From assembly GCA_030068075.1 (NCBI GenBank), contig CM057826.1, positions 65,941,312-66,005,311 of the forward strand: a stretch of DNA of 64,000 nt, written 5' to 3'. Below the pieces are notes generated by a model. It was not told where the DNA came from, ran no database searches, and was given only the letters and a program-made list of their open reading frames with translations. This DNA is from Paguma larvata (lineage: Eukaryota; Chordata; Mammalia; Carnivora; Viverridae). Shown here piece after piece: positions 12,080-24,253 of this stretch (position 1 is the first letter of the stretch; every line of letters begins with the position of its first letter). Made by a program: the position numbers and the translations under genes.

Positions 12080-12445
12080 TTCTAATATACACATAAGGGC
12101 AAAAGACCTAAACAAATAATTTTAAAAGAGAAAATACAAAGCAGCAGATTGAAAACTATTTGATTCACTAATAATAATAGAAAATAAAAATGAAAATAGT
12201 AAGATAACATTTTTGTTACTAAGCAAAGGATTTTTTAAATAATAAAGAATTAACTGCTAACACCAGCAAAGATCCAATGAAACGGGAACCCTCAGATGCT
12301 TGTGGTTGGAGCACAGATTACAATTTGACATAAATATCAAGAGCCTCAAAATATTGGTACCTTCTGACCCATCTATGCCTGCTTTGGGGAATCTATCCTA
12401 AGAAATGATTCTAAATGCTTGCGATACAATTTTTAACCAGGTATT
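12080..12445 (+). repeat. Ancient L1M5/HAL1-like fragment
   Basis: GGCAAAAGACCTAAACAAAT near the start, and later ATCAAGAGCCTCAAAATATT, TCTGACCCATC and GGGAATCTATCCTAAGAAAT, keep the order of a decayed L1 ORF2 3' region of the L1M5/HAL1 group. There is no open frame. Confidence 0.65.
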
Positions 12446-12861
12446 CACTTTGCCAAGCTTCTCCTTGATTTAAATTTTATAAAATTCCAAATTTGGTTGA
12501 CATCTCCCTACTGTGCTTCTCACCTCTTCACTGACTCCCCTCTTCCCTTCTCTCAAGTCCCGAGTCTTCCGTTTCTTATTCCTTTCCTGCCGCTCCACAC
12601 CCGTTTCCTAAGGCAAAAGATAAAGACTAGAAAAGGTCTTAGATTGAGGAGAGGACAGACCTGGGAACTTCTGTGAAATTATATCCAGTGCTCTATTCCC
12701 ACACAGCTACTCTGTCTACTCATCTCATAGTCCTGCTGATACTGGGCCTTGCCAGACTTAAACGTGCCATATAGAAAGGAGAGAAATCACTGATGGAAAA
12801 ACAGGGGATATGAAAATCATTTCCGAGAAGCAGGGAATAAAGCAGGCCAGGGGGCAATCAG

Positions 12862-12901
<40 letters not shown>

Positions 12902-13944
12902 AAAATGCCTCAACCTAATTTTACCCTGAGCATTAAAACCATGCCTACTGGCATCTTACCTAATTGCCTTATCCATTTGTGCAGACCATTATTTCCAAAA
13001 TTACTTTCTTGATGGAGTATATGTGTGCTGCCGTTGGCATTCTTTGTCCCTACAAAGATCTAAGAAGATTGAAAAAGTAGAACGTTAATCTGAGGGTGGC
13101 CTTTGGGTTTTAACAAAAAGGAAGAGGGCCAATGCTTTGAAGCAATTCAAGAAAAATTACAATTTATTTCTACAGCCAGAAGCCTAAAATTCACTATGGA
13201 GGTAGAATGGTAGACATGGTGGTGGTGACTGAGTTTGTTTGGGATGTGTCTATACAAACCCACACCTAATATTTGCAGGATACAAGGCAAGAGCACCAAT
13301 AGAGTCCCCAGCTCACAGGACACCCACTCGCTCATTTTGATCACATGGCGAGGCACCTCACAAGCATACCTAGGTCGTGCAACTCAGAAATCCAATCCAC
13401 ACACCCCTGAAACAACTGTCCTTTGTCCTGAGATAAGTCTGAGAAAAAGGCACACAAAATCACTGGAAATGGATTTAGGGCCAGTTGAGACCAGTCTGTG
13501 GACACCTAGAATATGGTCTCCATGGGGAGAGTAGGTTTTAAGTCATCCGCAAGGCACTGCTCTCTTCACTGATTCATTGCTTCAGGGAAGCAATCAGAAC
13601 AAAACTAGAGGGAGCTCCACTAAAGCACTGAGCCAAGGGCAAGAGTCATAATTGTCTAGGTCTAAAATGGTCTTGGGTCTGTCATACATTCATTTATCCT
13701 GAGTACTGAAGAAAAAGAACTGAAATGTCCCTATCCTAGTCATGATGACTCATAGTTATTAATTTCATTCTTTTCTCTCTGACAGTGATGGCAACATATT
13801 GACAAGCTATTCAATATGAATCAATTCCTAATTGTGGTTTGGGTTCTTGAAGGTTTTGTTGGGTTTTCTCACATATAAAAATAAGGTATTATCATCCCAC
13901 CTGTAAAAATCAGGCCAAGCAAATAAAAGAAGGAATTGTTGCAC
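12446..13944. other. Mostly unassigned sequence
   Basis: Apart from the CA microsatellite at 12863-12902 I recognise no repeat or gene. The overlapping frames 13147-13356 (minus) and 13235-13534 (plus) lie opposite each other and carry no recognisable motif. Confidence 0.45.
12863..12902. repeat. (CA)n microsatellite
   Basis: About 40 bp of uninterrupted CA dinucleotides except for one T near the end (CACATACACA). Likely length-polymorphic. Confidence 0.95.
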
Positions 13945-15009
13945 TTAGCCCATGTACCAGATGCCAGGGGAAAAGGGGGCAGGAGAGTACAGCAACCTCA
14001 ACATCATCGGTTTGTTATAAATAAGCAGCCATACTGAGGATATTACTGTTAAGTGGACATCACGGCCACATGTTTTTCTGGGCTTTGAGGACCCCGTATG
14101 CTTCACAGCATAGTCAGTGAAAACACTGATACTCCTATCCAGAAAATACGATGAAAATGATTGAATACACGTCCCTCTGATATAGAGGTGTATTCCATTA
14201 CTCCCAATAAATGTGTTAAATTGCTGAACTGGGAGGTCTGCCAGTTCCCAGATAGCTTGGACCTGTATGATGCTCCCTGGGCCACAAATTTCTCCTGCTT
14301 CTGTTATACTTCTCTCCCACAAGTAGAGCTGTGACATGATATAGATGAAAATAAGCAGAGTTCCTTTCTGTATGTTGATGAGCCACTGACAAACAGGGCA
14401 CAAATGGTGGTTAGACTGAATCAGCAAGCTAGACCATCTTTCTCTTGACAACTGATCTCTTATCTTATTTCTTAAGAATAATTTGTACACCTAGCCATTT
14501 TTTTTAACATTACCAACAATGACCACTCTATCCTTAAACCTAATTTTACATCTAATGTTGCTCTGGAGGCAAAGCCCTCTCTGCTGGCCAGCCCAAGCCT
14601 CCTTGCCTTTAATCATGCAGCACTGCACTTTAAGTTCAAACTTGGGGGCTGAATTTCCAAGTACTGTTCTGTTTCCACACTCAGAGCAGCCAGTTATGGC
14701 TGGGTTTGCACAGCGGTCACCCAATTGCTGCAGGGGCTTGCAAAATGTAATCAGGGAGTAATGTTGTGTGTCGGCACTGTGAGGTCCCCAGAGCCAGGTG
14801 CTACATAAATACAAGGTATTAGAATATTTTGACCTGTGGGGGTGGACGGTGCTTTGATATATCCTCATCACATTGCATTGTGACAGGCCTCTGCAAAAAA
14901 GTGCAAGACAATCAGAGCTGAGCTTATCTAGCTGCGTAAACCTCAGTGGGAGGCGGTCATACCTGTATCGCAGCAAGCTGGCTTCCATAGAAGCCATGAT
15001 TATCTCCAT
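13945..15009 (-). other. Long minus-strand open region with a single in-frame stop; no product recognised
   Basis: Two adjacent frames, 14491-15009 (172 codons from an ATG at 15007-15009) and 13945-14490 (181 codons), are in the same frame and separated only by one TAG at 14491-14493. A TAA lies just upstream of the ATG at 15013-15015. The translation shows no domain, signal or family I recognise, and I see no supporting splice or promoter context. The region is free of recognised repeats. It could be chance, a decayed retrocopy, or conserved noncoding DNA. I do not call a gene. Confidence 0.3.
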
Positions 15010-16929
15010 CTCTTATTAATTTCCTTTTCCAGAATCGAAAATATGTAGCCCCAACTGCCACTCTCCATTAAGCAGAACCTGATATGCTTCAAACGATCCA
15101 TAAATTCTCTTCTGTGCCATTTCTGAGTAAATGAACATTTAGAGAGAAGGAACAATTGCAGTCATATCCTTCCATAGATTTGAACATACTAGTTCAAAAG
15201 ATGATTCTCGAATGTGTTCACTTTAAATGCTAAGGCATTCAGACCTCTCCATAAGAATAGAAAATGCAAAGCAGAAGCATCTAAGTGATCTAGCCAAGTA
15301 TTATATTCCTCACCTACATAATAGCTAGGTGATAGGGATCTCGGTGCAACTCCAGTCAATATTGGATCTGTAATAACAGAAATGCCATAACATTATCTGC
15401 TATGAAAGAAATTTCAGATGATACTGGTACATGACAAAGTTATTTTTATTTATTCACCTTAAAGCCATGTGAATTTTTAAAGGGCAAAACACCTGACTTG
15501 TTCATGCTTGCAGAAAACGTACTAGACTAGGCTTTTACTATGTGTCGACTAATAGCAACAGAAACTGCTTTGGAGCACCTCACTGTCTTCATCAAATACC
15601 TTGGCAAGGAAGAGAGAGTAAGTGAATGCTTTAGCCAGCATTCCATAATTACCCAAAGTAGAGCCAGCTCTGGGATCGGAATTACAATCAATCCATCAGA
15701 CTGCAGGCAGGGTAAGAATGGGATCTATAGCAAGATCTATATTGCACTCCTCATGCATTATTTCTGCTTCTCACCTGCCTTGGTACACACACCACACTTT
15801 TAAACACAAGCACATATTCGGTCTGACTGCAAATAAAGTCCTATCTTAAACCAGAACTTCAGGGAAGAGGAGTTACACAGTCAGCTGACAGTAGAGTTAA
15901 TCGCTGCTCTAATAAGAAGATAAATGTGAACATGTGAGCCCTGAGAATTATCACGGAGTACCAACAATAGGATAGTCCCGTTCAAGAAAAGGTAGAAATA
16001 TAAACATTAACATAGATGGCAAACCTCTAGGGAAGCTATGAGGTTTAGCAATGGTAGGCAGGTTATTTCCTCGGGACCCTAGTAATTCCCTATAAATGCA
16101 CCCTTCCAAAATTCCCCTCGATTTAAAATGTTATGTCCCCCTGGACAGCAAAGCTTTGACGTGAAAATCTAATTATCTACACTTTCTTTTAAATGAATGA
16201 ATTTCATAACAAATGATTCCAATAGCAGATGCAACATGACTGAAAAAGCTGTATTTCCCAGAATATTGTCCTGAGTAAAAGTTCAACGTTCCTTCTTTAA
16301 TCAGAAACCTGACCACCAGATAAATGTGTTAGCTTTCAACATGACCCTTCATTGATTAAATTTTGCCCAACTCGGAAAATTAAATGGAAAGAAAAGGGAA
16401 AATAAGATTGGTTTTACTTTGTTTCCAGCTGAAATGTCTTATTTGTCAGATTACTTTAAATAAAAATTTACATGTTATAGTTTAGACTTTATCTGAAATA
16501 CAGAAAGTTTATTTGTAGTCAAAATGGATTTTAGTTCCTGGGTTTTCAATGGCTTGCGTTGGTTAGACTGGTAATTGTTATTTGTTGTGCAGTTGATCAG
16601 ATAATTATTGCTAAATAAGATGATGCAGGTGAAATAGAACTGATTGAGTATTTAACCATTGACAGTTTAAATCACCAACTGTAGGAGTTACACTAATGTG
16701 CACGTTAGATTTTAAGAAAGCTGTGTGTATTCCAGGATGGCTAGTGGAAGAAAAAGGTACACATTTCCAACCTTTAAAATAGAACCACAGAAATAGTCCT
16801 CAGCTTTAAAGATTCAAGATATGAGCCATATAAAGATTAAGTGTGCTTTTTTCAGAATCATGTCACTAGTTACTAACCTGGGCAGGACCAGAATCTAGTC
16901 TTCTAATTTTAAACCAGGTCAAGGGGTTT
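15010..16929. other. Unassigned sequence
   Basis: No repeat, exon or RNA gene recognised. The 87-codon frame at 15540-15803 has no recognisable features. Confidence 0.45.
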
Positions 16930-16980
16930 ATCCAAGGAATACATTCAATAAATATTCTTGGAATGAATGAATGAAACACA
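16930..16980 (+). repeat. Short L2/MIR-type tail
   Basis: CATTCAATAAATATTCTTGG followed by AATGAATGAATGAAAC resembles the end of an ancient L2 copy. Only about 50 bp is recognisable. Confidence 0.5.
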
Positions 16981-17729
16981 TGCCTTTTAAATAAACTCCT
17001 GTCCCACCATTGAAGAGTTACATCTCAGTCTCCTAAATGGTAGGCAGAAATAACCACCTACACTATTCAATAGATATATGATGATAAATACATAGAATAG
17101 ATGATTCAGGGAAAGAGAGAGATTCCTTAATCCCTCAACTTGGGAAATCATATTATTTTTCCCATTTAGGAAAAATGTTTCACTCTCTCTGAGTATTTCT
17201 AGGTGATCAGAAGCAAATACTCTGGGTAGGAATAATATATGAGTAGTATTTAGCAAATGTGTGTGTAAAATGTTGCCATTTATCCAACACTGTTTTCCAC
17301 CTGACAATGAGTTTCAAAGGAAAACTCCTCTGTGGATCTCCTTGCTCTCTTCTGAAAACTCCCAGAGGACTCTCTTCCCATTGTCCTTTAGAGAAGAAAA
17401 TTACACGTCCAGGAAGGAGAGCAATAGGCATAAATAACAGACCCAGGCCCTTCACATATTCAGATCACTTTACAATGTAATAGTAAGAATAAAGACCATC
17501 CATCCAGGGCTTTGCAACCCTTCCTTTTACTTCCTTCCTTCCTTCTTTCCTTTCCTTTTTAAAGAGGAGGTGAAATTTTAAAACACTGAAACTGTAACAA
17601 TCCACTGAATCAGTGGCATTCCATATCATTAGGAGAGGCCAGATGCTGCTGGGTTTCAAAGAAGTCAATTCTTACATTTTGGGTTTTGAAAGTCATGGCA
17701 GAGTTTAGTGGTTTAAAAGACAAAGTTTT
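16981..17729. other. Unassigned sequence with a small CCTT-rich tract
   Basis: Contains a pyrimidine tract (about 17519-17560, CTTCCTTCCTTCTTTCC). Otherwise nothing is recognised; overlapping short frames on both strands are not supported as genes. Confidence 0.4.
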
Positions 17730-17954
17730 GGGATGCCTGGGTGGCTAGGTCGGTTAAGCTGCCGACTTCGGCTCAGGTCATGATCTCACAGTCTGTGAGT
17801 TCGAACCCTGCGTTGGTCTCTGTGCTAACAGCTCAGAACCTGGAGCCTCCTTCAGATTCTATGTCTCCCTCTTGCTTTCTGTCCCATCCCCCACTCACAC
17901 TCTCTGTCTCTCAAAAATAAATAAACATGAAAAAAAATTAAAAATAATAAAAAT
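17730..17954 (+). mobile_element. CAN-SINE with near-perfect target-site duplication
   Basis: Full structure: tRNA-like head (GGATGCCTGGGTGGCTAGG...), CT-rich block, and tail with AATAAATAAAC. Duplications are AAAAGACAAAGTTTT (17715-17729) and AAAAGACAAAATTTT (17955-17969), one mismatch. Confidence 0.95.
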
Positions 17955-17969
17955 AAAAGACAAAATTTT

Positions 17970-18591
17970 TCTGTTCCAACAGGAGCAATTTTGAAAGAAG
18001 AAAGCATTTACTGAAATAGTTTTGATAAAAATAAAAGCAGTAATTTTATACTATATACAATAAGGTTAGAAAAAATACCAGATTATGTAGGAGCCATTTT
18101 CCACTCTTATAAAGAGATAAATTTCAACCACCTGGGAGCAGCAAAAGCTAGTGGAAGAGATAACAAAAGAAGGCTGCTGGGCAGGATCGCCACAAAGTAA
18201 ATCTAGACAGAACTGGGGGGTCTGAGAGGTGGAGAAAAATGTGCCCTACTTTTCAGGCACATGCGAGGGGAGCCAAGAGCCTTACAGAGAAGTCCCCCTT
18301 TCCAGCATGAGACCAGAACCATGAGTAGAAATGGTGGCAAGTCAGGTATAGACAGAGAGGGTTTGAGAGAGCCCTACCCTGAGGCTGCACAGCCTCGAGG
18401 GTAAGGGAACACATCTGGAAATTTCCAGCTGTTCCCCCAAATGGGAACCCAAGTGACTGAGGGAAGGAATCACAGTTGTGATTATAGCATGCTGTTGGGG
18501 ATGCTGTGAGGCCCCTGAGCTAGTGGTTACAACAGGTCAGGGACAAGAACAGCAAGATGGAAACTGATGACTCAAGCTGAAAACTTAGGTC
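17970..18591. other. Unassigned sequence
   Basis: Moderately GC-rich in the middle (18180-18540). No family or exon recognised. Confidence 0.4.
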
Positions 18592-19248
18592 CACGTAGAA
18601 ACCTGAACATGGACGTTCATAGAAGCTTTCTTCATAACTGCCGAAACTTGGAAGCAATCAGTATGTCCTTCAGTAAGTGAATAAGTAAACTGTGGTACAT
18701 CTAGATAATGGAATATTATTCAGTACTAAAAAGAAAAGAGCTATCAAGCTATGAAATGACATGGAGGAAGCTTAGACGCACATTACTAAGTGAAAGAAGC
18801 CAATCTGAGAAGGCTACATACTATGATTTTTAACTCTATGACACCCTGGAAAAGGAAAAACTATGGAGATGATACAAAGACCAATGGTTGCTGGGGACTG
18901 AGAAGGAGGAGAGGTGAACAGGAGGAACACACCATTTTCAGGGCAGTGAAAACACTCTGTATGACACCTTAATGATGGATATGTGTCATTATGCATTTGT
19001 CCACACCCACAGAATATACAGCACCAAGAGTTGAGCCCTAAGGTAAACTATGAACTTTGGGTGACTATGATGTGTCCGTGTCCTTTACCAGTTGCAACAA
19101 ATACACCGCTCTGGTAGGGGATGTTGATAATGGGGGAGGCTATACACATGTGGGGGTGGAGGGGTACATGGGAAATCTCTGTACCTTCCCTTCAATTTTG
19201 CTGGGAACTTAAGCTGCTCTAAAACAAACTGAATCAAAAAAAAAAAAT
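18592..19248 (+). mobile_element. Old L1 3' end (L1MC-L1ME group)
   Basis: The order of landmarks is that of an old L1M end: GATAATGGAATATTATTCAG, then GGTTGCTGGGGACTGAG, then CATGGGAAATCTCTGTACC, then CAATTTTGCTGGGAACTTAA, and a poly(A) of about 12 nt at 19237-19248. ORF2 coding is decayed. Confidence 0.85.
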
Positions 19249-19642
19249 CCCTGAAACCTGCAGACTAGCAGAGAGGGGTGTCTGACCACAGACAAAGAGT
19301 GTAGGATCAAAGGTGGCAGTGGACTAGCCTGCACTTCTTCCCACCACCAGGATGATTTTTAAGCTCCGAGATAGATTCAGAGCTAAAGAGAGAGGGGAAA
19401 AAAAAGAAAGGAGCAGAACCTTGAAATACCTTAGTGTAAACTTTGAATCGACTGAGAACCAAAGTGGGGGAATTAAGATATAATTTAAGCTCAATTATAG
19501 AAAATAAAGTTCAAGTTTGCACATTTGTTCACTGCCTGTCAAATTTATTCCTACTGTACCGAGCAAACAGAAACAGATGTAATTAGGGGTTAGTGGCTTG
19601 GAGGCCCAGAGTCTCACCAGCTCAGGCTCCTACACACCTTCC

Positions 19643-19850
19643 CCAGCAACTTTTCCCAGTCTGGGTGCTATCGGCATTGGGGGCTGGATAATCCTTTGCT
19701 GGGGGAGCTACCTCACTCACTGTAGGATTTTTAGCAGCATCCACGGCCTCTACCCACTATATGCCAATAGCAGATTCCCCAGGATATTACCAAAATGTCC
19801 TCCAGGGGTAAAAGGAAGGGTTAGGAATTGCCCCTGGTTGAGAACCACTG
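19643..19850 (-). mobile_element. MER5A-like hAT-Charlie nonautonomous DNA transposon
   Basis: CATTGGGGGCTGGATAATCC, then GGATTTTTAGCAGCATCCAC, GGCCTCTACCCACTATATGC and the terminus GGTTGAGAACCACTG match the MER5 family in reverse orientation. The element is nonautonomous and encodes no transposase. I could not identify an 8-bp target duplication. Confidence 0.9.
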
Positions 19851-19959
19851 TTGTAGAATATCCCAAAAGCAACCTTGAGAAAGAAATCACAGAACTCCAT
19901 GGAGCACAGTTTATAAACAACGGATGTAGCCAATTTCTCATTCACAAATGTGGAGTTAA
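19851..19959. other. Unassigned short interval
   Basis: Separates the MER5A copy from a MIR. Nothing recognised. Confidence 0.3.
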
Positions 19960-20068
19960 AGCCAAGGCAGGTAAATTGACTTTCATTCTGCCTCACTATA
20001 AATTAAGGAGAGAGCCAGGATTATAACCCAGATTTCCTGACACTAAACTCTGTGTTTTATCTTCCTAG
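19960..20068 (-). repeat. MIR fragment
   Basis: AGAGCCAGGATTATAACCCAG followed by TTCCTGACACTAAACTCTGTG is the reverse complement of the central tRNA-derived part of MIR (box B region and flanking core). Confidence 0.75.
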
Positions 20069-20084
20069 AATCTGAAATCTGAGA

Positions 20085-20145
20085 AAGCCAGCAGAGAACC
20101 TGGCATACAGTAGCAACTTCTAATTATGGACGGAATGAATGAATG
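20085..20145 (+). repeat. Short L2/MIR-type tail
   Basis: GAGAACCTGGCATACAGTAG followed by GGAATGAATGAATGG resembles the ending of an ancient L2 copy. Confidence 0.5.
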
Positions 20146-21029
20146 GTTTAGCTACTTGGGTCATGTCGTGTCATTGGACATTTCAGAACCAAAGAAAAAC
20201 AATGACCCAAGCCTTCCGGCAAGTGACAAAGACACTTGTAGGGGTCACACTACCCTTGTCAGTGCCAGCTCTAACTCATTTGGACATCTATGAGTCCAAA
20301 GTAAATATGGAAGAATATTACTGGCCAATTTTTGATTCAATGCAATATTTAAAGATTTTGAAAATGGTGAACATGGAATAACATTATGTATTTCCCAGGG
20401 CTCGTGAACGATGAGCAGCAACGTGTGCCGCCTGTGTCAGGTCCAGCCTCCATTACATACTACAAAGCTCCTCTAATACCCATTATCTAAAGTGAATACC
20501 TTGAACCTTACTCAACTGGGCCCATGTCCTGTGTATTAGTTATCTCCAGTGTGTTGTCGTGCTTCCTCGACAAAACTGAAGGTGGCTCTGAAACTGATAA
20601 TAGCATTTTTCTCCTTCTTTTATGTTCCTATTATCTGTATCTGGCACACTACTAGGCACAACACAGCAGATGCTCGGATTTGAAAACTGCTAACCATAAT
20701 GCTCTATAAATTTCTTTAATTTGTTCAGAAACTGGGTGCCCTGAGGGCCAGTCTGTCTGCCACAGATAGGCCAAATGCTGTGATTCTATTTTCTGTCCTT
20801 ATTTATTAATGTGTAGTTGGACAGCACACTATCTGACATCAGAAGCCAGTGGCAACTTTCCAATCTGTGTTTCTAATAGAGATAAATGTGGAGCAGAGGT
20901 GGCAAACTGGCTGACAGCCCACCAAAGGCAGCCCTGGGCTAAGTTCTGTTTGGCCATTTATTAAAGGCTACAAAGCTAGGCATGGCTTGTGCTTGGGCAA
21001 TACAAGTAACTTGGCACCAAACCCACTTC
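20146..21029. other. Unassigned sequence
   Basis: No repeat or exon recognised. The 80-codon frame at 20139-20381 has no recognisable domain. Confidence 0.4.
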
Positions 21030-21165
21030 ACTAGTCACTTAACTTTGCTTTTTTCTTACATGAAAAATGGCAGTAATAGGAGTTCCTAATGAGGTTGTTA
21101 TAAAGAGTAAATTAATTAGTACATGTAAAGTTGCTGGACACACCTGACACAAATTAAGCTCTCGA
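21030..21165 (+). repeat. MIR fragment
   Basis: CACTTAACTTTGC, then TGAAAAATGGCAGTAATAGG, CCTAATGAGGTTGTTATAAA and GTACATGTAAAG follow the MIR consensus from its core to the 3' part. Confidence 0.85.
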
Positions 21166-22207
21166 GAAAGATTAGGAATCATCACCACCTTCATGATGAC
21201 TGTACATCATCACCACAAAGGCTGTGGGAAGGGGTCAAACCATGAAATACCTGCCTGTCGGCCTATTCAAGGACTTCTTAGTCCTTGAAACCATTTAGCA
21301 TCCAAATAATCAAATGCACAAGCTTCAGCTATCAATTATTTAAAATGTTCAACTCTCACATACGAAGATAGTCACAGAGCTATTGATCAATCAAAATATT
21401 AAAATTTTTATTTTAGTATTAAATGGCAGTATTAAAGGACATGAAAAGCCTTCATTCTTCTCAAGTCTCTTTGCTAGCTCCAGCTCAAGTCTTGAAGGTC
21501 TCAGGGGACACATTTCATCTTATGAAATACCTGAAACTAACCACCTCCCCCCCACAGCCTCATTCAGTCCTGGTGGCCCACGGCTCTTCTGAAAGGCAGA
21601 AAATGGTACAATTTTCTTATGTATTTTTAGAAGAAGGTCATGTGTACCCAGGGACAAGACTGCAGCCATTAAAAAAATATTAAATGTAAGTATCCCCAGC
21701 CTTTCTTCTTCTCTCCTGTGCAAGAAAATTCTGGCTTTGCCCACTTGGCTCCTCCTGTTCCTCTGCCCTCTAAATAAAGGAACAAGGCTGGTTCCCGGGA
21801 TTTGTTGTTGCAGAACTCTGGCAATGCACAAGAGGCGGAACTAGAAAAAAATCAAGGGAGAGAGGGCTTGCACCCATAAAAGATATATTCCTGATTCATA
21901 TATTTTTTTAAAGGACTGAATGGCAACAGAACAAAAGAGGAGGCAGTGTAGGAGATGAAAAGAAAATCTGCTGGCTCGTATGTAGTAGCTGTACCGGGAG
22001 ATGAGACTTAATGAAGAGTTGTGGGCAGCCCTTAGCGTGAAGGCTATTAAAATGACAAAGACCAAGGGAGATTTTTACATGTATGTGTGTCTTAACTTAT
22101 ATCTCCTTCTCCTTCCCATCTGATGTTTTCTTAGAAGAGCAACTAAATTTGGAACTTCTTTCAAATGTGGTTTTCTTTCAGACTATTTATCTTTAAATCA
22201 ACACCTG
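21166..22207. other. Unassigned sequence
   Basis: Overlapping short frames on both strands (21383-21831) shadow each other and no family is recognisable. No repeat recognised. Confidence 0.4.
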
Positions 22208-22410
22208 GGGGTGGAGGACGCCTGAATGTCTTAGTCAGTTAAGCATCCAACTCTTAATTTTGACTCAGGTCATGATGGGATTGTGGGATCAAGACTTGCA
22301 TCAGCCTCTGCACTGAGCATGGAGCCTGCTTAGGATTCTTTCTCGTGCTTTCTCTCTGCCCCCTCACCCCTACTTGCATTTTTTTCTCTCCCAAAATAAA
22401 TATTTTAAAA
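22208..22410 (+). mobile_element. Older CAN-SINE with target-site duplication
   Basis: The head is diverged (GGACGCCTGAATGTCTTAGTC), but the sequence from GTTAAGCATCCAACTCTTA through GCACTGAGCATGGAGCCTGC to the AAATAAATATTTTAAAA tail is clear. Duplications: AAATCAACACCTG (22195-22207) and AATTCAACACCTAG (22411-22424), slightly diverged. Confidence 0.88.
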
Positions 22411-22424
22411 AATTCAACACCTAG

Positions 22425-24253
22425 CAAATTCCTCTGCCATGTAAGATCTTTCATGCAGTGTCACAGAAAATACCGCACATAAAAGTGCAACGGGGAGGAG
22501 TTACATTTGAATTGTAGAAATGTCTAGGAGTATGTACTTTATCAAATTTCAAAGAAAGTGGCATTGTGACTGATATTTAAATTGTAGAGGATGACTCTTG
22601 GAAATGGGTGCTTATCACTATACACAAGTTGCTGACATAGCCTGGCGGGAACTCTTAGAAGGTAGAGAGCACTGGAGAAGGACCCACATGGCTTCAACCA
22701 AAACCCTGGAGGAAAACTGCAAAGAACTCCCTGTGCCTTGAGGTCCCATTTGTGTGTTCAAAGGAGGCAGAGGCAGCAGCAATTTTATTAGCCGATACAG
22801 CTAGCGTAGCTCTGTGGGCTAGAGCCCAGCTGCTCTCTCCCTTCTCAAAATTAATCTGCCAAAACATCCAAGAGTCATCTTTGTACTAAATGATGCATGA
22901 TTAAAAAAACACACACTGGCTATGTCTATCCTTGCCACATTCATTACCATGATTTGCTAAACATTTATGAGCCCACCACTATTTTGGGTGGCAACATCTC
23001 AGTAAAAGCCAAAAGGACCCTGGATATGCACTATGCTGCTGCTTCTGGAAGGCAGAGCTTCAGATTTATTTGTTGCTATTTTCAAGCAAAATATTTCAAA
23101 GCAATCTAAAGGCTTGGGAGAGCAGGTTTTCCTAATAACCCTATCAATCCTAAACCCCACAGTATGCCATGGTCTCAAGTGATTTAAAATAATAATAATA
23201 ACACAGAAAAGTAGCAGCTAAATATCAGAAAATATATTAAAAAAATCTCTGAACAGTAGGAAAGTGGGGGGAGTGGAGAGAGAGACTGTGTAGGGGATTA
23301 GTCACAGTTTATAAAACATTGATGACTTTTGGCTACTGTGCTTTACTCCTGCAAATGGGAGAAATTCATGCATAACCTATAGAGTAGGATGTCTTTAGAG
23401 TGAATGAAAGCAGCTGAATAATACAGTTTCATTCGACTTTGAGACTCCTTTCATCTTACATAACTACCAGGCAAAGCATTGCTGCTCAAATCCCTTGGGT
23501 TGATTAAGTTGTGAAACGAGGCTTGTTCAGACCCCGTGTGTTCCTCAGAAATTCTCAAGAGAGGGATTTACTGTATCTCTTCCTGTCCCCAGAAGGCTAG
23601 AGTCTGGGTAGGGACAGATACTGCCCAAGCAATTCCTCCCGACATAAGCATCTCAGGCTCCTATTTCCAGGAACACTGAGATGCCCTTGTTTCTTTGCCT
23701 ACACCCTTGTCTACTTTCTGAAAGAAAAGGCGGTAGTTAACTTCTACTCAAGAGGCCATGAAAGTCTCCCCTGTAATTAAAAAGTACAATATCAAAGTTA
23801 GCTCTGCCTCTAGCAAGTCAGAGGCTGTGTTGGTCAGAGATCTTTGTTCCATTCCTTATATATCATCAAATTCCATTTTTAAAAAATGCAAAGAAGAAAA
23901 GCCCTACAGGGCAGAATAAGAACTATGCTGAAGAAAAGTCAATAAGACAATTTGCTCTTCAAGGGGCCAGCAGAGGTAATTTCCACTCTGATCTTCCATG
24001 TCTGCGTCCTGGTTTCCACCTGATTTATTCAACTTTTCCACACTCAGCTTTTTGATTAAAGGCTGTTTTGTTGGTAAGGGCAAAAGCTTTTAATTAACCT
24101 CATAAAGAATGCCCTTATTGGATTCCAAAAACACAGGGACTCCTAAGCCCTGGGACAGGAGAGTATAAGGGTATCTTCATTCATAGGGATGACATGGAAC
24201 TCCTTGTAATTCACTTGAACCTGTGAGTCAGGGAGTCCATTAGAAGTCAAAAT
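22425..24253. other. Unassigned sequence with a small AAT tract
   Basis: Only (AAT)n at about 23190-23202 and generic AT-rich DNA. No gene or repeat family recognised. Confidence 0.4.
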
